Source of the DNA: Protaetiibacter intestinalis
Lineage (GTDB): Bacteria > Actinomycetota > Actinomycetes > Actinomycetales > Microbacteriaceae
DNA: 64,000 bases
Assembly: GCF_003627075.1 (NCBI RefSeq)
Contig: NZ_CP032630.1
Coordinates: forward strand, 806,001-870,000
Reading direction: 5' to 3'
The notes beneath the pieces were generated by a model that was not told the origin of the DNA, made no database searches, and saw only the letters and a program-made list of their open reading frames with translations. Position 1 is the first letter of the stretch. Each line of letters starts with the position of its first letter. A program made the position numbers and the translations under genes. Shown here one piece after another: positions 48,692 through 57,503 of this stretch.

Positions 48692-49138
48692 TTACTGCGC
48701 GACCTGGGTGAGGGTGTAGGGCTTGGGCTGCTGGGCGGCGTGCGGGTGCTCGGCGCCGGCGTACACCTTCAGCTTCTTGATCTGGGCGCGACCCAGCGAG
48801 TTCTTCGGCAGCATGCCGCGGATGGCCTTCTCGACGGCGCGGGTCGGGTGCTTCTCGAGCATCTCGACGTAGCTCTGAGCGGAGAGGCCGCCCGGGTAGC
48901 CCGAGTGACGGTAGGCCATCTTCTTCTCGAGCTTCTGGCCGGTGAGGGCCACCTTCTCGGCGTTGACGATGATGACGAAGTCGCCCATGTCCATGTGGGG
49001 GGCGAAGGTCGCCTTGTGCTTGCCGCGGAGGATCGCGGCGGCGTGGGTGGCGAGGCGGCCGAGGACGACGTCGGTGGCGTCGATGACGACCCACTCCCGC
49101 TGGATGTCCGCCGGCTTGGGGCTGAACGTGCGCGTCAC
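48692..49138 (-). CDS. rplM: 50S ribosomal protein L13
   Basis: 148 residues from GTG 49136-49138 ([30 protein letters not shown]). [16 protein letters not shown] and the MLPKNSLGR motif are diagnostic of L13, an early-assembly protein of the large subunit. It is the first gene of rplM-rpsI-glmM. Confidence 0.96.
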   Translation of the reverse strand: MTRTFSPKPADIQREWVVIDATDVVLGRLATHAAAILRGKHKATFAPHMDMGDFVIIVNAEKVALTGQKLEKKMAYRHSGYPGGLSAQSYVEMLEKHPTRAVEKAIRGMLPKNSLGRAQIKKLKVYAGAEHPHAAQQPKPYTLTQVAQ

Positions 49139-49272
49139 GGAATGACTGCTTTCTGGTCGGTGATGTTCGTGAATCCCGCTCCGGTGTGCGTTCCGGCAAC
49201 TCGATCGCTGCGGAACCCGACGGTGGAGGGCCCAACTGGTCGCCAGCACGGTGCGCAGACAACCTGTACAGA

Positions 49273-50178
49273 TTAGTCGATGGGAGCCTCATCCGCCAAA
49301 CCGGGCGTCGCACGCCGCGCGCGGGTCTGCTCGGCGCGGGCGGCGAGCTCCGCATCCGGCGGATAGCCGACCTCGACGAGGGTGAGGCCGCGCGCCGGCA
49401 GCACGATGAACTCGCTCGTGCGCCGCGCCTCGTCCCGGATTCTCGCCGCTCGCCCCGGGGCGAGGCGGCCCTCGCCCGCGGCGACGCACGCGCCCACGAG
49501 CGCGCGCACCATCGAGTGGCAGAACGCGTCGGCCCGCACCTCGGCGACGAGCACGCCGTCCGCATCCCGTCGCCAGCCGAACTCCTGCAGGGTGCGGATG
49601 GTGGTGGCACCCTCCCGCGGTCGGCAGTAGGCCGCGAAGTCGTGCAGGCCGAGCAGTTCCCCGGCGGCGGCGTCCATCGCCTCGACGTCGAGTCGGGCCG
49701 GATGCCAGAGGGTGAAGGCGCGCATCCGCGGATCGCGGAGGGCCTCGGCGTCGGCGATGCGGTACCGATAGCGGCGCCAGACGGCCGAGAAGCGGGCGTC
49801 GAAGCCGGCGGGGGCGGGCGTCGCGGCGAGCACCTGCACGTCGGCCGCCTGCCCCACGATCCCGTTGACCCGACGGGCGAGGGATTCCGCCCCCGCGGCG
49901 CCCGCACCGCGATCGCGCGGCCGACGATCCAACTGCTCGAGCTGCCCCGCTGTGAGATCGAGGTGCGCGACCTGCCCGATCGCGTGCACCCCGACATCCG
50001 TACGCCCCGCCACGGTGAGGCGCGGCGCCTCGCCGGTGCGGGCGAAGAGCGTCGCGAGGGCATCCTCGAGTTCGCCCTGCACGGTGCGCAGCCCCGGCTG
50101 ACGCGCCCAGCCCGTGAAGTCGGTGCCGTCGTAGGCGATGTCGAGCCGGATGCGCGTGGGGGCCTCCGGTTCGGTCAC
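49273..50178 (-). CDS. truA: tRNA pseudouridine(38-40) synthase
   Basis: 301 residues. The catalytic Asp is in [15 protein letters not shown] near residue 60; RYRYRI and SFCHxMVR (here [14 protein letters not shown]) are TruA motifs. It isomerises U38-40 in the tRNA anticodon stem. It starts at GTG 50176-50178 with a -10 TAAGCT (50185-50190) six bases away, suggesting leaderless mRNA. An inserted Arg/Gly/Ala-rich loop ([15 protein letters not shown]) is lineage-specific. Confidence 0.95.
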   Translation of the reverse strand: MTEPEAPTRIRLDIAYDGTDFTGWARQPGLRTVQGELEDALATLFARTGEAPRLTVAGRTDVGVHAIGQVAHLDLTAGQLEQLDRRPRDRGAGAAGAESLARRVNGIVGQAADVQVLAATPAPAGFDARFSAVWRRYRYRIADAEALRDPRMRAFTLWHPARLDVEAMDAAAGELLGLHDFAAYCRPREGATTIRTLQEFGWRRDADGVLVAEVRADAFCHSMVRALVGACVAAGEGRLAPGRAARIRDEARRTSEFIVLPARGLTLVEVGYPPDAELAARAEQTRARRATPGLADEAPID

Positions 50179-50212
50179 GAGGCGAGCTTAGGCTGTTACG
50201 CGACAGGCACCC

Positions 50213-52117
50213 ATGACCGCTTCGACCCGCAACGTCGCGCCCGCCCTCGCACGGGACTCGACTCCCTCCGCTCCCGCGACTTCCCGAGTCGCCGGGCTCG
50301 ACGGGCTGCGCGCGTTCGCGGTGGCGGTCGTCGTGGCCTTCCACCTCACCCCGGGTGCGGTCGTCGGCGGGTACCTCGGCGTCGACGTGTTCTTCGTCGT
50401 CAGCGGCTTCATCATCACGCGCCTGCTGCTCGCCGAGCGCGCCCGGACGGGCGGCATCCGCCTGGGGGGCTTCTGGCGCCGGCGCGCCCGACGGCTGCTC
50501 CCCGCCCTCGCCGTGCTGCTGCTCGTCACGAGCACGGTGGCGCTGTTCGTGGGGGGCGATGTGCTCGTGGGCCTCGGCGGGCAGCTGTTCGGCGCCGTCA
50601 CCTTCTCGAGCAACTGGTACTACATCGCCACGGGCTCCGACTACTTCGCCGAGACCGCGCCCGAGCTCTACCGCAACCTCTGGTCGCTCGCCGTCGAGGA
50701 GCAGTTCTACCTGCTCTGGCCGGTCCTCGTGCTGCTCGTGATCGTGCGGATCGCGCGGCCCACCCGGATCGTGCTGCTCGCGGCCGCGACCGTCGCCTCC
50801 GCCCTCGCCATGGCGCTGCTGCTGACGCCCGGCGACCCGACCCGGGTCTACTACGGCACGGGCACCCACGCCTTCGGGCTCACGCTCGGCGCGCTGCTCG
50901 CGGTCGTCAGCCAGTGGTGGTCGGCGCGCCCGCTCGAGTGGCCACGTGCGGCGCGGCGGGCGCTCGGCTGGGCCGGCGCGGTCGCGCTCGCGGGACTCGT
51001 CGCGCTGGCCGTGTGGATGCCGGGCACCGCCGAGTGGACCTACTCGGGCGGACTGCAGGGCGTCGCCGTGCTCACCGCCGTCGTCATCACGGCCGCGCTC
51101 GTGCCCGCGTCCCCGCTCGCACGCGGGCTCGAGCTGCCGCCGCTGCGCTGGGTCGGGGAGCGCAGCTACGGCATCTACCTGTGGCACTGGCCGGTCTTCG
51201 TGCTGCTCGTCGCGGCGCTGCCGAGCTGGCGCGCCGACACCGGTCTCGCCTGGGCACTCGGCGGCATCGCGGCCGCGGTGACGGTCGTGGCGGCCGCACT
51301 CAGCTACCGCTTCATCGAGACGCCCATCCGCCGCGACGGCTTCCGCGCGGTCGCGCGGCGCTGGGCCGCGGGATGGCGTCGACCGGGTCGCGCGGTCGTC
51401 GCGAGCGCGACGGCGACGCTGCTCGTGCTCGCCGGTACGGCGGGGACCGCGATCGCGCTCGTGACGCAGCCCGCCGAGTCGGAGGTGCAACAGCGCATCG
51501 AGGAGGGGCAGCGCGCACTCGAGCAGACGCCGAGTCCGTCGCCGACCCCGACCGCGGACGCGGAGCAGCCCGGACCACCCGTCCAGCTGCGGGGCGACCA
51601 GATCACGGCGATCGGCGACTCGGTCATGCTCGCCGCCGTCCCCGAGCTGCAGGCGGCGTTCCCCGGCATCCAGATCGACGCCGCCGTGTCCCGCCAGATG
51701 TCGGTCGCCCCCGACCTCATCCAGGGCCTGCGCGACGCGGGCGCCCTGCGTCCGGTCGTCGTGCTCGCCCTCGGCACGAACGGGTCGATCAGCGTCGACG
51801 CACTGGAGCGCGTGCGCCAGATCATCGGGCCCGACCGCGAGCTCGTCGTCGTGACGGCGCAGGCGCCGCGCGGCTGGATCCCGACCGTCAACCAGCGGCT
51901 CGCGGCCTTCGCCTGGCAGTACCGCAACGTCGAGCTCGCCGACTGGTACACGGCCGTCCAACCGCACCTCGGCGAGCTCGCCCGCGATCAGGTGCACTTC
52001 GGCCACGTCGGCGCCGGCATCTTCACCGCCACCATCCAGGAGGCCCTGCAGCGCCTCGCCGCCCTCCCGCCGCTCCGCGACGAGGCAGCCGACGAGTCCC
52101 TCCCCCGCCCTGTGTGA
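50213..52117 (+). CDS. Membrane acyltransferase (OafA/YrhL type) with C-terminal SGNH-like domain
   Basis: 634 residues. The acyltransferase-3 domain (about 25-385) has the catalytic His region LDGLRAFAVAVVVAFHL and some ten helices, including LWSLAVEEQFYLLWPVL. After one more helix and a Pro-rich linker, the C-terminal domain (about 450-620) has the GDS block ITAIGDSVMLAA and HFGHVGAG near the end. Such proteins O-acetylate cell-wall or envelope polysaccharides outside the membrane. Start ATG 50213, 34 bases from the divergent truA. Confidence 0.9.
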   Translation: MTASTRNVAPALARDSTPSAPATSRVAGLDGLRAFAVAVVVAFHLTPGAVVGGYLGVDVFFVVSGFIITRLLLAERARTGGIRLGGFWRRRARRLLPALAVLLLVTSTVALFVGGDVLVGLGGQLFGAVTFSSNWYYIATGSDYFAETAPELYRNLWSLAVEEQFYLLWPVLVLLVIVRIARPTRIVLLAAATVASALAMALLLTPGDPTRVYYGTGTHAFGLTLGALLAVVSQWWSARPLEWPRAARRALGWAGAVALAGLVALAVWMPGTAEWTYSGGLQGVAVLTAVVITAALVPASPLARGLELPPLRWVGERSYGIYLWHWPVFVLLVAALPSWRADTGLAWALGGIAAAVTVVAAALSYRFIETPIRRDGFRAVARRWAAGWRRPGRAVVASATATLLVLAGTAGTAIALVTQPAESEVQQRIEEGQRALEQTPSPSPTPTADAEQPGPPVQLRGDQITAIGDSVMLAAVPELQAAFPGIQIDAAVSRQMSVAPDLIQGLRDAGALRPVVVLALGTNGSISVDALERVRQIIGPDRELVVVTAQAPRGWIPTVNQRLAAFAWQYRNVELADWYTAVQPHLGELARDQVHFGHVGAGIFTATIQEALQRLAALPPLRDEAADESLPRPV

Positions 52118-52140
52118 TCATGGCGCGGCCGGAGAACGCG

Positions 52141-52172
52141 AGAAGCCCCGCTCGATGGGAGCGGGGCCTCTC
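52141..52172. terminator. Bidirectional terminator between rplQ and the acyltransferase gene
   Basis: GCCCCGCTC (52145-52153) pairs with GAGCGGGGC (52159-52167), with GAG/CTC extending the stem outside a small internal loop. It lies 23 bases after one stop and 22 before the other. Confidence 0.75.
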
Positions 52173-52194
52173 GGCGTAGAGCGGATGCGGGGAG

Positions 52195-52758
52195 TTACTT
52201 CTCCTCCGACTCCTCAGCGGTCTCGTCCGTGGTCTCCTCGGCAGGAGCCTCGGCCTCGGCGGCCTCGGTCTCCGGAGCCTCGGTCTCCTCGGCTGCCGCC
52301 TCCTCGACGACCTCCTCGGCGGGGGCCTCCTCGACCGGGGCGGCCTTCGGCGTCTCGACGCGGGCGGCCGACTTCTTCGACGAGGCCGGCTTCTTCACGA
52401 CCGGCTCGAGCACGAGCTCGATGACCGCCATGGGGGCGTTGTCGCCCTTGCGGTTGCCGATCTTCGTGATGCGGGTGTAGCCGCCCTCACGCTCGGCGAC
52501 GAGCGGCGCGATCTCGGTGAAGAGCTCGTGCACGACAGACTTGTCGCCGATGACCGACAGCACCCGACGACGCGCGTGCAGGTCGCCGCGCTTCGCGAAG
52601 GTGATGAGGCGCTCGGCCAGCGGACGCAGACGCTTTGCCTTGGTCTCGGTGGTCGTGATGCTCTTGTGGGTGAACAGGGCCGCGGCGAGGTTCGCAAGCA
52701 GCAGGCGCTCGTGCGCCGGACCGCCGCCGAGACGGGGACCCTTGGTGGGCTGAGGCAT
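52195..52758 (-). CDS. rplQ: 50S ribosomal protein L17 with acidic C-terminal extension
   Basis: 187 residues. The L17 core (about 1-118) starts [29 protein letters not shown] and carries [16 protein letters not shown]. The last 65 residues are an acidic Glu/Ala tail ([18 protein letters not shown]), an extension common in actinobacteria. It is the final gene of the alpha-type operon, 45 bases after rpoA. Confidence 0.97.
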   Translation of the reverse strand: MPQPTKGPRLGGGPAHERLLLANLAAALFTHKSITTTETKAKRLRPLAERLITFAKRGDLHARRRVLSVIGDKSVVHELFTEIAPLVAEREGGYTRITKIGNRKGDNAPMAVIELVLEPVVKKPASSKKSAARVETPKAAPVEEAPAEEVVEEAAAEETEAPETEAAEAEAPAEETTDETAEESEEK

Positions 52759-52803
52759 GATCAGTCGTTCTCCAGAATGTGTTTCGTGTCAGAAGGGCGG
52801 GAC

Positions 52804-53796
52804 TCAGACGGTCTCGTCGTCGTCGTATCCGCCGTAGAAGTGCGCACCGTCGAAGCCGGGCACGCTGTCCTTGAGCGAGAGGCCGAGCTCGACGAGCTTG
52901 TCCTTCACCTCGTCCACGGACTTCTGACCGAAGTTGCGGATGTTCATGAGCTGCGTCTCCGAGAGGGCGACGAGCTCGCTGACGGTGTTGATGCCCTCGC
53001 GCTTGAGGCAGTTGTACGAGCGCACCGAGAGGTCGAGGTCCTCGATCGGCATCGACAGCTCGCTCGAGAGCACCGCGTCGACCGGGGCGGGCCCGATCTC
53101 GATGCCCTCGGCCGCGGTGTTGAGCTCGCGGGCGAGGCCGAACAGCTCGACGAGGGTGCGGCCGGCGGAGGCGATGGCGTCGCGCGGCGAGATCGCCGGC
53201 TTCGTCTCGACGTCCACGACCAGGCGGTCGAAGTCGGTGCGCTCACCGGCACGGGTCGCCTCGACGCGGTAGGTCACCTTGAGCACGGGCGAGTAGATCG
53301 AGTCGACCGGGATCTGGCCGGCCTCGCTGAACTCGCTGCGGTTCTGGGTGGCCGACACGTAGCCGCGACCGCGCTCGATGGTGAGCTCGAGGTCGAACTT
53401 GGCCTTGTCGTTGAGGGTCGCGATGACGAGCTCGGGGTTGTGGATCTCCACACCCGCCGGCGCCGAGATGTCGGCGGCGGTCACCTCACCGGCGCCCTGC
53501 TTGCGCAGGTAGGCGGTGATCGGCTCGTCGTGCTCGCTCGAGACCACGAGGTTCTTGATGTTGAGGACGATCTCGACGACGTCCTCCTTGACACCGGGGA
53601 TGGTGTCGAACTCGTGCTGGATGCCGTCGAGGCGGATGCTCGTGACGGCGGCGCCCGGGATGGACGACAGCAGGGTGCGACGCAGCGAGTTGCCGAGCGT
53701 GTAGCCGAAGCCGGGCTCGAGGGGCTCGATCACGAACGCGGAGCGGAACTCCGAGATGTTGTCCTCGGAGAGAGTGGGACGCTGTGCGATGAGCAC
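52804..53796 (-). CDS. rpoA: RNA polymerase alpha subunit
   Basis: 330 residues from GTG 53794-53796 ([14 protein letters not shown]) with AAAGGAAA just upstream; a longer frame is rejected. The N-terminal dimerisation domain (about 1-230) has [26 protein letters not shown], and the C-terminal domain (about 245-315) has [23 protein letters not shown], the UP-element-binding helix pair. It assembles the polymerase core. rpsD, often located between rpsK and rpoA in other bacteria, is absent here. Confidence 0.98.
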   Translation of the reverse strand: MLIAQRPTLSEDNISEFRSAFVIEPLEPGFGYTLGNSLRRTLLSSIPGAAVTSIRLDGIQHEFDTIPGVKEDVVEIVLNIKNLVVSSEHDEPITAYLRKQGAGEVTAADISAPAGVEIHNPELVIATLNDKAKFDLELTIERGRGYVSATQNRSEFSEAGQIPVDSIYSPVLKVTYRVEATRAGERTDFDRLVVDVETKPAISPRDAIASAGRTLVELFGLARELNTAAEGIEIGPAPVDAVLSSELSMPIEDLDLSVRSYNCLKREGINTVSELVALSETQLMNIRNFGQKSVDEVKDKLVELGLSLKDSVPGFDGAHFYGGYDDDETV

Positions 53797-53895
53797 GTGG
53801 TTTCCTTTCGGCGAGGGCGTCCGCCATATGACGCCCACGACAGTTGCGGCGGGTGGCTGGGCCGCCGTGCTTGTTGAGTTATGGGAAGACGTGGG

Positions 53896-53937
53896 GCATC
53901 CGGATGACCGCGCCGGGCAGGCGGGTCATCCGGATGC
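53896..53937 (-). repeat. Long hairpin in the rpsK-rpoA spacer
   Basis: GCATCCGGATGACC (53896-53909) and GGTCATCCGGATGC (53924-53937) are perfect 14-bp arms, and CGCC/GGCG extend the stem inside around GGGCA. It starts six bases after the rpsK stop. It may act as an attenuator or processing site lowering rpoA-rplQ expression relative to the ribosomal genes, or it may be an inserted palindrome. Confidence 0.75.
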
Positions 53938-53942
53938 GGAGA

Positions 53943-54341
53943 TCACACGCGGCGACGCTTCGGCGGGCGGCACCCGTTGTGCGCCTGAGGCGTCACGTCG
54001 TTGATGGTGCCGACCTCGAGGCCCGCGGCCTGGAGCGAGCGGATCGCGGTCTCGCGGCCCGAACCCGGACCCTTGACGAAGACGTCGACCTTCTTCATGC
54101 CGTGCTCCTGCGCCTGGCGCGCGGCCGACTCGGCGGCGAGCTGCGCGGCGTAGGGGGTCGACTTGCGCGAGCCCTTGAAGCCGACGCCGCCGGAGGAGGC
54201 CCAGCTGATGACGGCACCGGTCGGGTCGGTGATGGAGACGATCGTGTTGTTGAACGTCGACTTGATGTGGGCCTGGCCCACGGCGATGTTCTTCTTCTCC
54301 TTGCGGCGCGGCTTGCGCGCGGCGGCCTTCGGAGCAGCCAT
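53943..54341 (-). CDS. rpsK: 30S ribosomal protein S11
   Basis: 132 residues. The basic N-terminus [35 protein letters not shown] and C-terminal [18 protein letters not shown] are diagnostic of S11, a platform protein of the small subunit. Start ATG 54341 overlaps the rpsM stop by one base (TAATG), indicating coupled translation. Confidence 0.98.
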   Translation of the reverse strand: MAAPKAAARKPRRKEKKNIAVGQAHIKSTFNNTIVSITDPTGAVISWASSGGVGFKGSRKSTPYAAQLAAESAARQAQEHGMKKVDVFVKGPGSGRETAIRSLQAAGLEVGTINDVTPQAHNGCRPPKRRRV

Positions 54342-54721
54342 TACTTCTTACCTGCCTTCTTCTTGCCGGCCACGGTGCGCTTCGGGCCCTTGCGAGTGCG
54401 TGCGTTGGTCTTGGTGCGCTGACCGCGCACGGGCAGGCCGCGACGGTGGCGCAGGCCCTCGTACGAGCCGATCTCGACCTTGCGGCGGATGTCGGCCTGC
54501 ACCTCGCGGCGCAGGTCGCCCTCGACCTTGAAGTTGCCCTCGATGTAGTCGCGAAGGGCGACGAGCTGGTCGTCGGTCAGATCCTTCACGCGGATGTCAC
54601 CGGAGATCCCGGTCTCCTTGAGGGTGGCGAGGGCGCGCGTGCGGCCCACACCGTAGATGTACGTCAGGGCGACTTCCACGCGCTTGTCGCGCGGGATGTC
54701 GACGCCGGCGAGACGTGCCAT
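54341..54721 (-). CDS. rpsM: 30S ribosomal protein S13
   Basis: 126 residues. [28 protein letters not shown] and the C-terminal [25 protein letters not shown] with a Lys-rich tail are standard S13, which contacts the P-site tRNA and forms subunit bridges. Start ATG 54721 with AAGGAGAA upstream. The 140-bp spacer to rpmJ carries GC-rich self-complementary stretches (for example CCCGGG pairs near 54772-54787) but no gene. Confidence 0.98.
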   Translation of the reverse strand: MARLAGVDIPRDKRVEVALTYIYGVGRTRALATLKETGISGDIRVKDLTDDQLVALRDYIEGNFKVEGDLRREVQADIRRKVEIGSYEGLRHRRGLPVRGQRTKTNARTRKGPKRTVAGKKKAGKK

Positions 54722-54861
54722 GTCGGCTTCTCCTTATGGAGTCGTTCGGAGGTGTGGAGCGCCGCCGGTGCCCGGGCCTCCGACCCGGGGTGTCCCCTCC
54801 GAGGAGGTTCTGGCGGTGCAGTGTGTGTATTGAGTTGTGAAACCGCGAAGCGGCGGAGGGC

Positions 54862-54978
54862 TCAGCCCTGACGCTGCTTGTGACGCGGGTTCGACTTGCA
54901 GATGACCATCACGCGGCCGTTGCGGCGGATGACCTTGCAGTGGTCGCAGATGGGCTTGACGCTCGGGTTGACCTTCAT
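54862..54978 (-). CDS. rpmJ: 50S ribosomal protein L36
   Basis: A 38-residue gene read directly from the sequence: [16 protein letters not shown] at the start, [20 protein letters not shown] at the end. It has the C-x2-C...C-x4-H zinc-binding arrangement of the zinc-containing L36 form. ATG at 54976-54978, TGA at 54862-54864. It lies between infA and rpsM, the usual place. Confidence 0.96.
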   Translation of the reverse strand: MKVNPSVKPICDHCKVIRRNGRVMVICKSNPRHKQRQG

Positions 54979-55037
54979 GTTTCCTTCTCGCTGTCCTCGT
55001 ACCTGTGCCAGGGGCGCAGGCCGTTACTTTCCGAGTG

Positions 55038-55259
55038 TCACTTGTAGCGGTAGACGATGCGGCCGCGGGTCAGGTCGTAGGGGCTCAGCTCCACGATCAC
55101 GCGGTCCTCGGGGAGGATCCGGATGTAGTGCTGACGCATCTTGCCCGAAATGTGGGCGAGAACCTTGTGCCCGTTGCTCAGCTCGACGCGGAACATCGCG
55201 TTCGGCAGAGCCTCGAGAACAGATCCCTCGATCTCGATGACGCCGTCTTTCTTGGCCAT
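55038..55259 (-). CDS. infA: Translation initiation factor IF-1
   Basis: 73 residues, an OB-fold protein: [73 protein letters not shown] is cut here into its start and end blocks ([11 protein letters not shown] and [11 protein letters not shown]), both exact for the family. It binds the ribosomal A site during initiation. It heads infA-rpmJ-rpsM-rpsK-rpoA-rplQ. Confidence 0.98.
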   Translation of the reverse strand: MAKKDGVIEIEGSVLEALPNAMFRVELSNGHKVLAHISGKMRQHYIRILPEDRVIVELSPYDLTRGRIVYRYK

Positions 55260-55384
55260 ACCCTCTAAATCGCTATCGGTGACGCTCGGTCATGCGGGTG
55301 ATTGATTCGGTGCAGACTCGGCCCAGCGGGCACAAAGCACCAAAGATCGATCTTAGCCGATCGATCCGGATTCCGCATAATCCG

Positions 55385-55444
55385 CGAAAGTACGCACTTT
55401 TGGGCGAGCGACACGGCGTGTCGGCCCAAAAGCACGTACTTTCG
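55385..55444. repeat. 60-bp nested palindrome downstream of the PTS EIIA gene
   Basis: Outer arms CGAAAGTACGCACTTTTGGGC (55385-55405) and its complement at 55424-55444 match at 19 of 21 positions. The centre is itself a perfect CGACACG-G-CGTGTCG hairpin (55409-55423). It begins five bases after the EIIA stop, so it can act as the terminator of the PTS operon. Its length and nested symmetry resemble the other palindromic elements in this window. Confidence 0.75.
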
Positions 55445-55449
55445 GGGAC

Positions 55450-55890
55450 TCAGTCCTCGTTGACGGCGGAGATGAGGGCGTAGAGGGCCTCGGCGGTGGG
55501 CGCAGCGAGCAGCGACTGCACGTCGTCGTCGTCCGAGAAGAGCACCGCGATCCGTCCCAGGATCTCGAGGTGCTCGTTCTCGCGGCCGGCGATGCCGATC
55601 ACGAACCGCACCTCGTCGCCGTCCCACTCGATGGCGGAGGGGTAGCGGATGACGGCGAGCGCCGTCCGGTCGATGAACTCGCGCCCCTCGTTGGTGCCGT
55701 GGGGGATCGCGAGGAAGTTCCCCATCGACGTCGACACGGTCGCCTCGCGGGCGAGCATCGAGTCGACGTAGCCGGGCCGTACGGCCCCGGCCTCCACGAG
55801 GAGGCGCCCGACGTCGCGGATCGCCTCCTCGCGGGTGGGGGTCCGGTGCTCGAGCACCACGCGCTCCGGTGTCAGGATGTCGTCGCTCAT
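55450..55890 (-). CDS. mtlF: PTS mannitol/fructose-type EIIA
   Basis: 146 residues. The phosphorylated His64 lies in GNFLAIPHGTNEG, the EIIA-Mtl/Fru signature. It passes phosphate from HPr to the EIIB domain of the neighbouring permease. Start ATG 55888-55890 with GAGGAG upstream. It is the last gene of the five-gene PTS string. Confidence 0.92.
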   Translation of the reverse strand: MSDDILTPERVVLEHRTPTREEAIRDVGRLLVEAGAVRPGYVDSMLAREATVSTSMGNFLAIPHGTNEGREFIDRTALAVIRYPSAIEWDGDEVRFVIGIAGRENEHLEILGRIAVLFSDDDDVQSLLAAPTAEALYALISAVNED

Positions 55891-55924
55891 GGTGTGCTCC
55901 TCTCTCGCCGCCGGACCCGTGGGC

Positions 55925-57475
55925 CTACTCGACGGCCCCGTCCTGCTGGTTCTTCACGAGCTCCACGACCTCGTCGTACTTCGGCGAGTTCATGAAGTTG
56001 TCGACCGAGACGTGGATGGCGTTCGGCGCCTTCAGCTTCGCGCGTTCCGTCAACTCGTTCTGGGTGATGACGAGGTCCTCGTCGCCCGTGAGGTTGGCGA
56101 TCGCCGCATTCGACACATCCGCCGCGACCCCCGCCTTCTTGAACTTGTTGCGCAGCACGGATGCGCCCATGGCACTCGAGCCCATGCCCGCGTCGCACGC
56201 GAACACGACCTTCTCGATCGTCTTGGTGGCGGTGCCGCCCGCGACGCTCGCGGCGAGCCCCGACAGCGCGGCGCTCTCCTTGCCCTTGTTCGCACTCGTC
56301 TGCGCGATCGAGGCGGCGAGCTTCGCATCCGTCTCGCTCGCGGCCGCGAGGTCGCGCTTGCGGCTCGCCAGCAGGATCGGCATCGCGATCACGAAGGTGA
56401 CCGCCGCGGCGAGCACCACCGAGAGCACCACCCCGACGTAACTGTCGGGGGCGGTCTGGAACAGCACCGCGAAGATCGACCCCGGCGCGGCAGGTGCGCG
56501 CAGACCCGAGTTGAAGATCACGTTCGTCAGCACGCCCGTCGCGCCGCCGCCGATCATGGCCACGATGAGCAGCGGCTTCGCGAGCACGTACGGGAAGTAC
56601 ACCTCGTGGATGCCGCCGAGGAACTGGATGATGAACGCGCCCGGGGCGGTGGCCCGCGCGGCGCCGACGCCGAAGACGGTGATCGCGATGAGCAGTCCCG
56701 CGCCCGGGCCGGGGTTGGCCTCGACGAGGAACAGCAGGCTCTTGCCCTGCTCCTCGACCTGGGCGGTGCCGAGCGGGGTGAACACGCCGTGGTTGATGGC
56801 GTTGTTGAGGAACAGCACCTTCGCCGGCTCGACGAGGATCGACGCGAGCGGGATGAGGTGGGTCGAGATGAGCCAGTTCACCGCGGTGCCGAGGGCGTCG
56901 CTGAAGATCTTGATGAGCGGGGCGAGTCCGAAGAACGCGGCGAGCGCGAGCAGGAAGCCCAGGATGCCGGAGGAGAAGTTGTCGACCAGCATCTCGAAGC
57001 CGGGCTTGATCTTCCCCGCCCAGATCCTGTCGACCTGCTTGAGGATCCATGCCGAGATCGGGCCGCAGATCATGGCGCCGAGGAACATGATCGTCCCCGC
57101 CGCGCCGATCACGACACCCATCGTCACGACGGTGCCGATGACGGCCCCGCGGACGCCGTAGACCATCCGCCCGCCCGTGTAGCCGATGAGCAGCGGCAGC
57201 AGGTAGGTGATCATGGGGCCGACGAGACCGATCCACTCGGTCCCGTCGGGGGTCGTGCCTCCGCCGAGGATGGCGGAGTCGGCCCATCGCCATGCGGCGA
57301 CCGGGCTGTTGTTGCCGACCCAGCCGTTGTCGATGAACATCGCGGTCACGATGCCCCAGGCGATGAATGCGGCGATGTTGGGCATGATCATGCCCGACAG
57401 GAAGGTGCCGAATCTCTGGACGGCGACGCGGGCTCCCCCGCCCCGCGCCGTCGTCGTCGCTGACGTCGTCGTCAT
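55925..57475 (-). CDS. mtlA: PTS mannitol-type permease EIICB
   Basis: 516 residues from ATG 57473-57475, with AGGAGG seven bases before it; a longer frame is rejected. The EIIC domain (about 15-345) has MIMPNIAAFIAWGIVTAMFI and GGIHEVYFPYVLAKPLLI, close to mannitol EIIC. The EIIB domain (about 410-500) has the phosphocysteine in VVFACDAGMGSSAMGAS. It imports and phosphorylates a hexitol; EIIA is a separate gene. Mannitol is inferred from the family; no mtlD is in the window. Confidence 0.92.
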   Translation of the reverse strand: MTTTSATTTARGGGARVAVQRFGTFLSGMIMPNIAAFIAWGIVTAMFIDNGWVGNNSPVAAWRWADSAILGGGTTPDGTEWIGLVGPMITYLLPLLIGYTGGRMVYGVRGAVIGTVVTMGVVIGAAGTIMFLGAMICGPISAWILKQVDRIWAGKIKPGFEMLVDNFSSGILGFLLALAAFFGLAPLIKIFSDALGTAVNWLISTHLIPLASILVEPAKVLFLNNAINHGVFTPLGTAQVEEQGKSLLFLVEANPGPGAGLLIAITVFGVGAARATAPGAFIIQFLGGIHEVYFPYVLAKPLLIVAMIGGGATGVLTNVIFNSGLRAPAAPGSIFAVLFQTAPDSYVGVVLSVVLAAAVTFVIAMPILLASRKRDLAAASETDAKLAASIAQTSANKGKESAALSGLAASVAGGTATKTIEKVVFACDAGMGSSAMGASVLRNKFKKAGVAADVSNAAIANLTGDEDLVITQNELTERAKLKAPNAIHVSVDNFMNSPKYDEVVELVKNQQDGAVE

Positions 57476-57503
57476 GGTGTGTGCCTCCTGGCTCGTTGCC
57501 GGT

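Noticed and set aside
54722..54861. Self-complementary CCCGGG stretches in the rpmJ-rpsM spacer as a regulatory RNA
   Set aside because: Short palindromes at this GC content are expected by chance; no clear extended stem.
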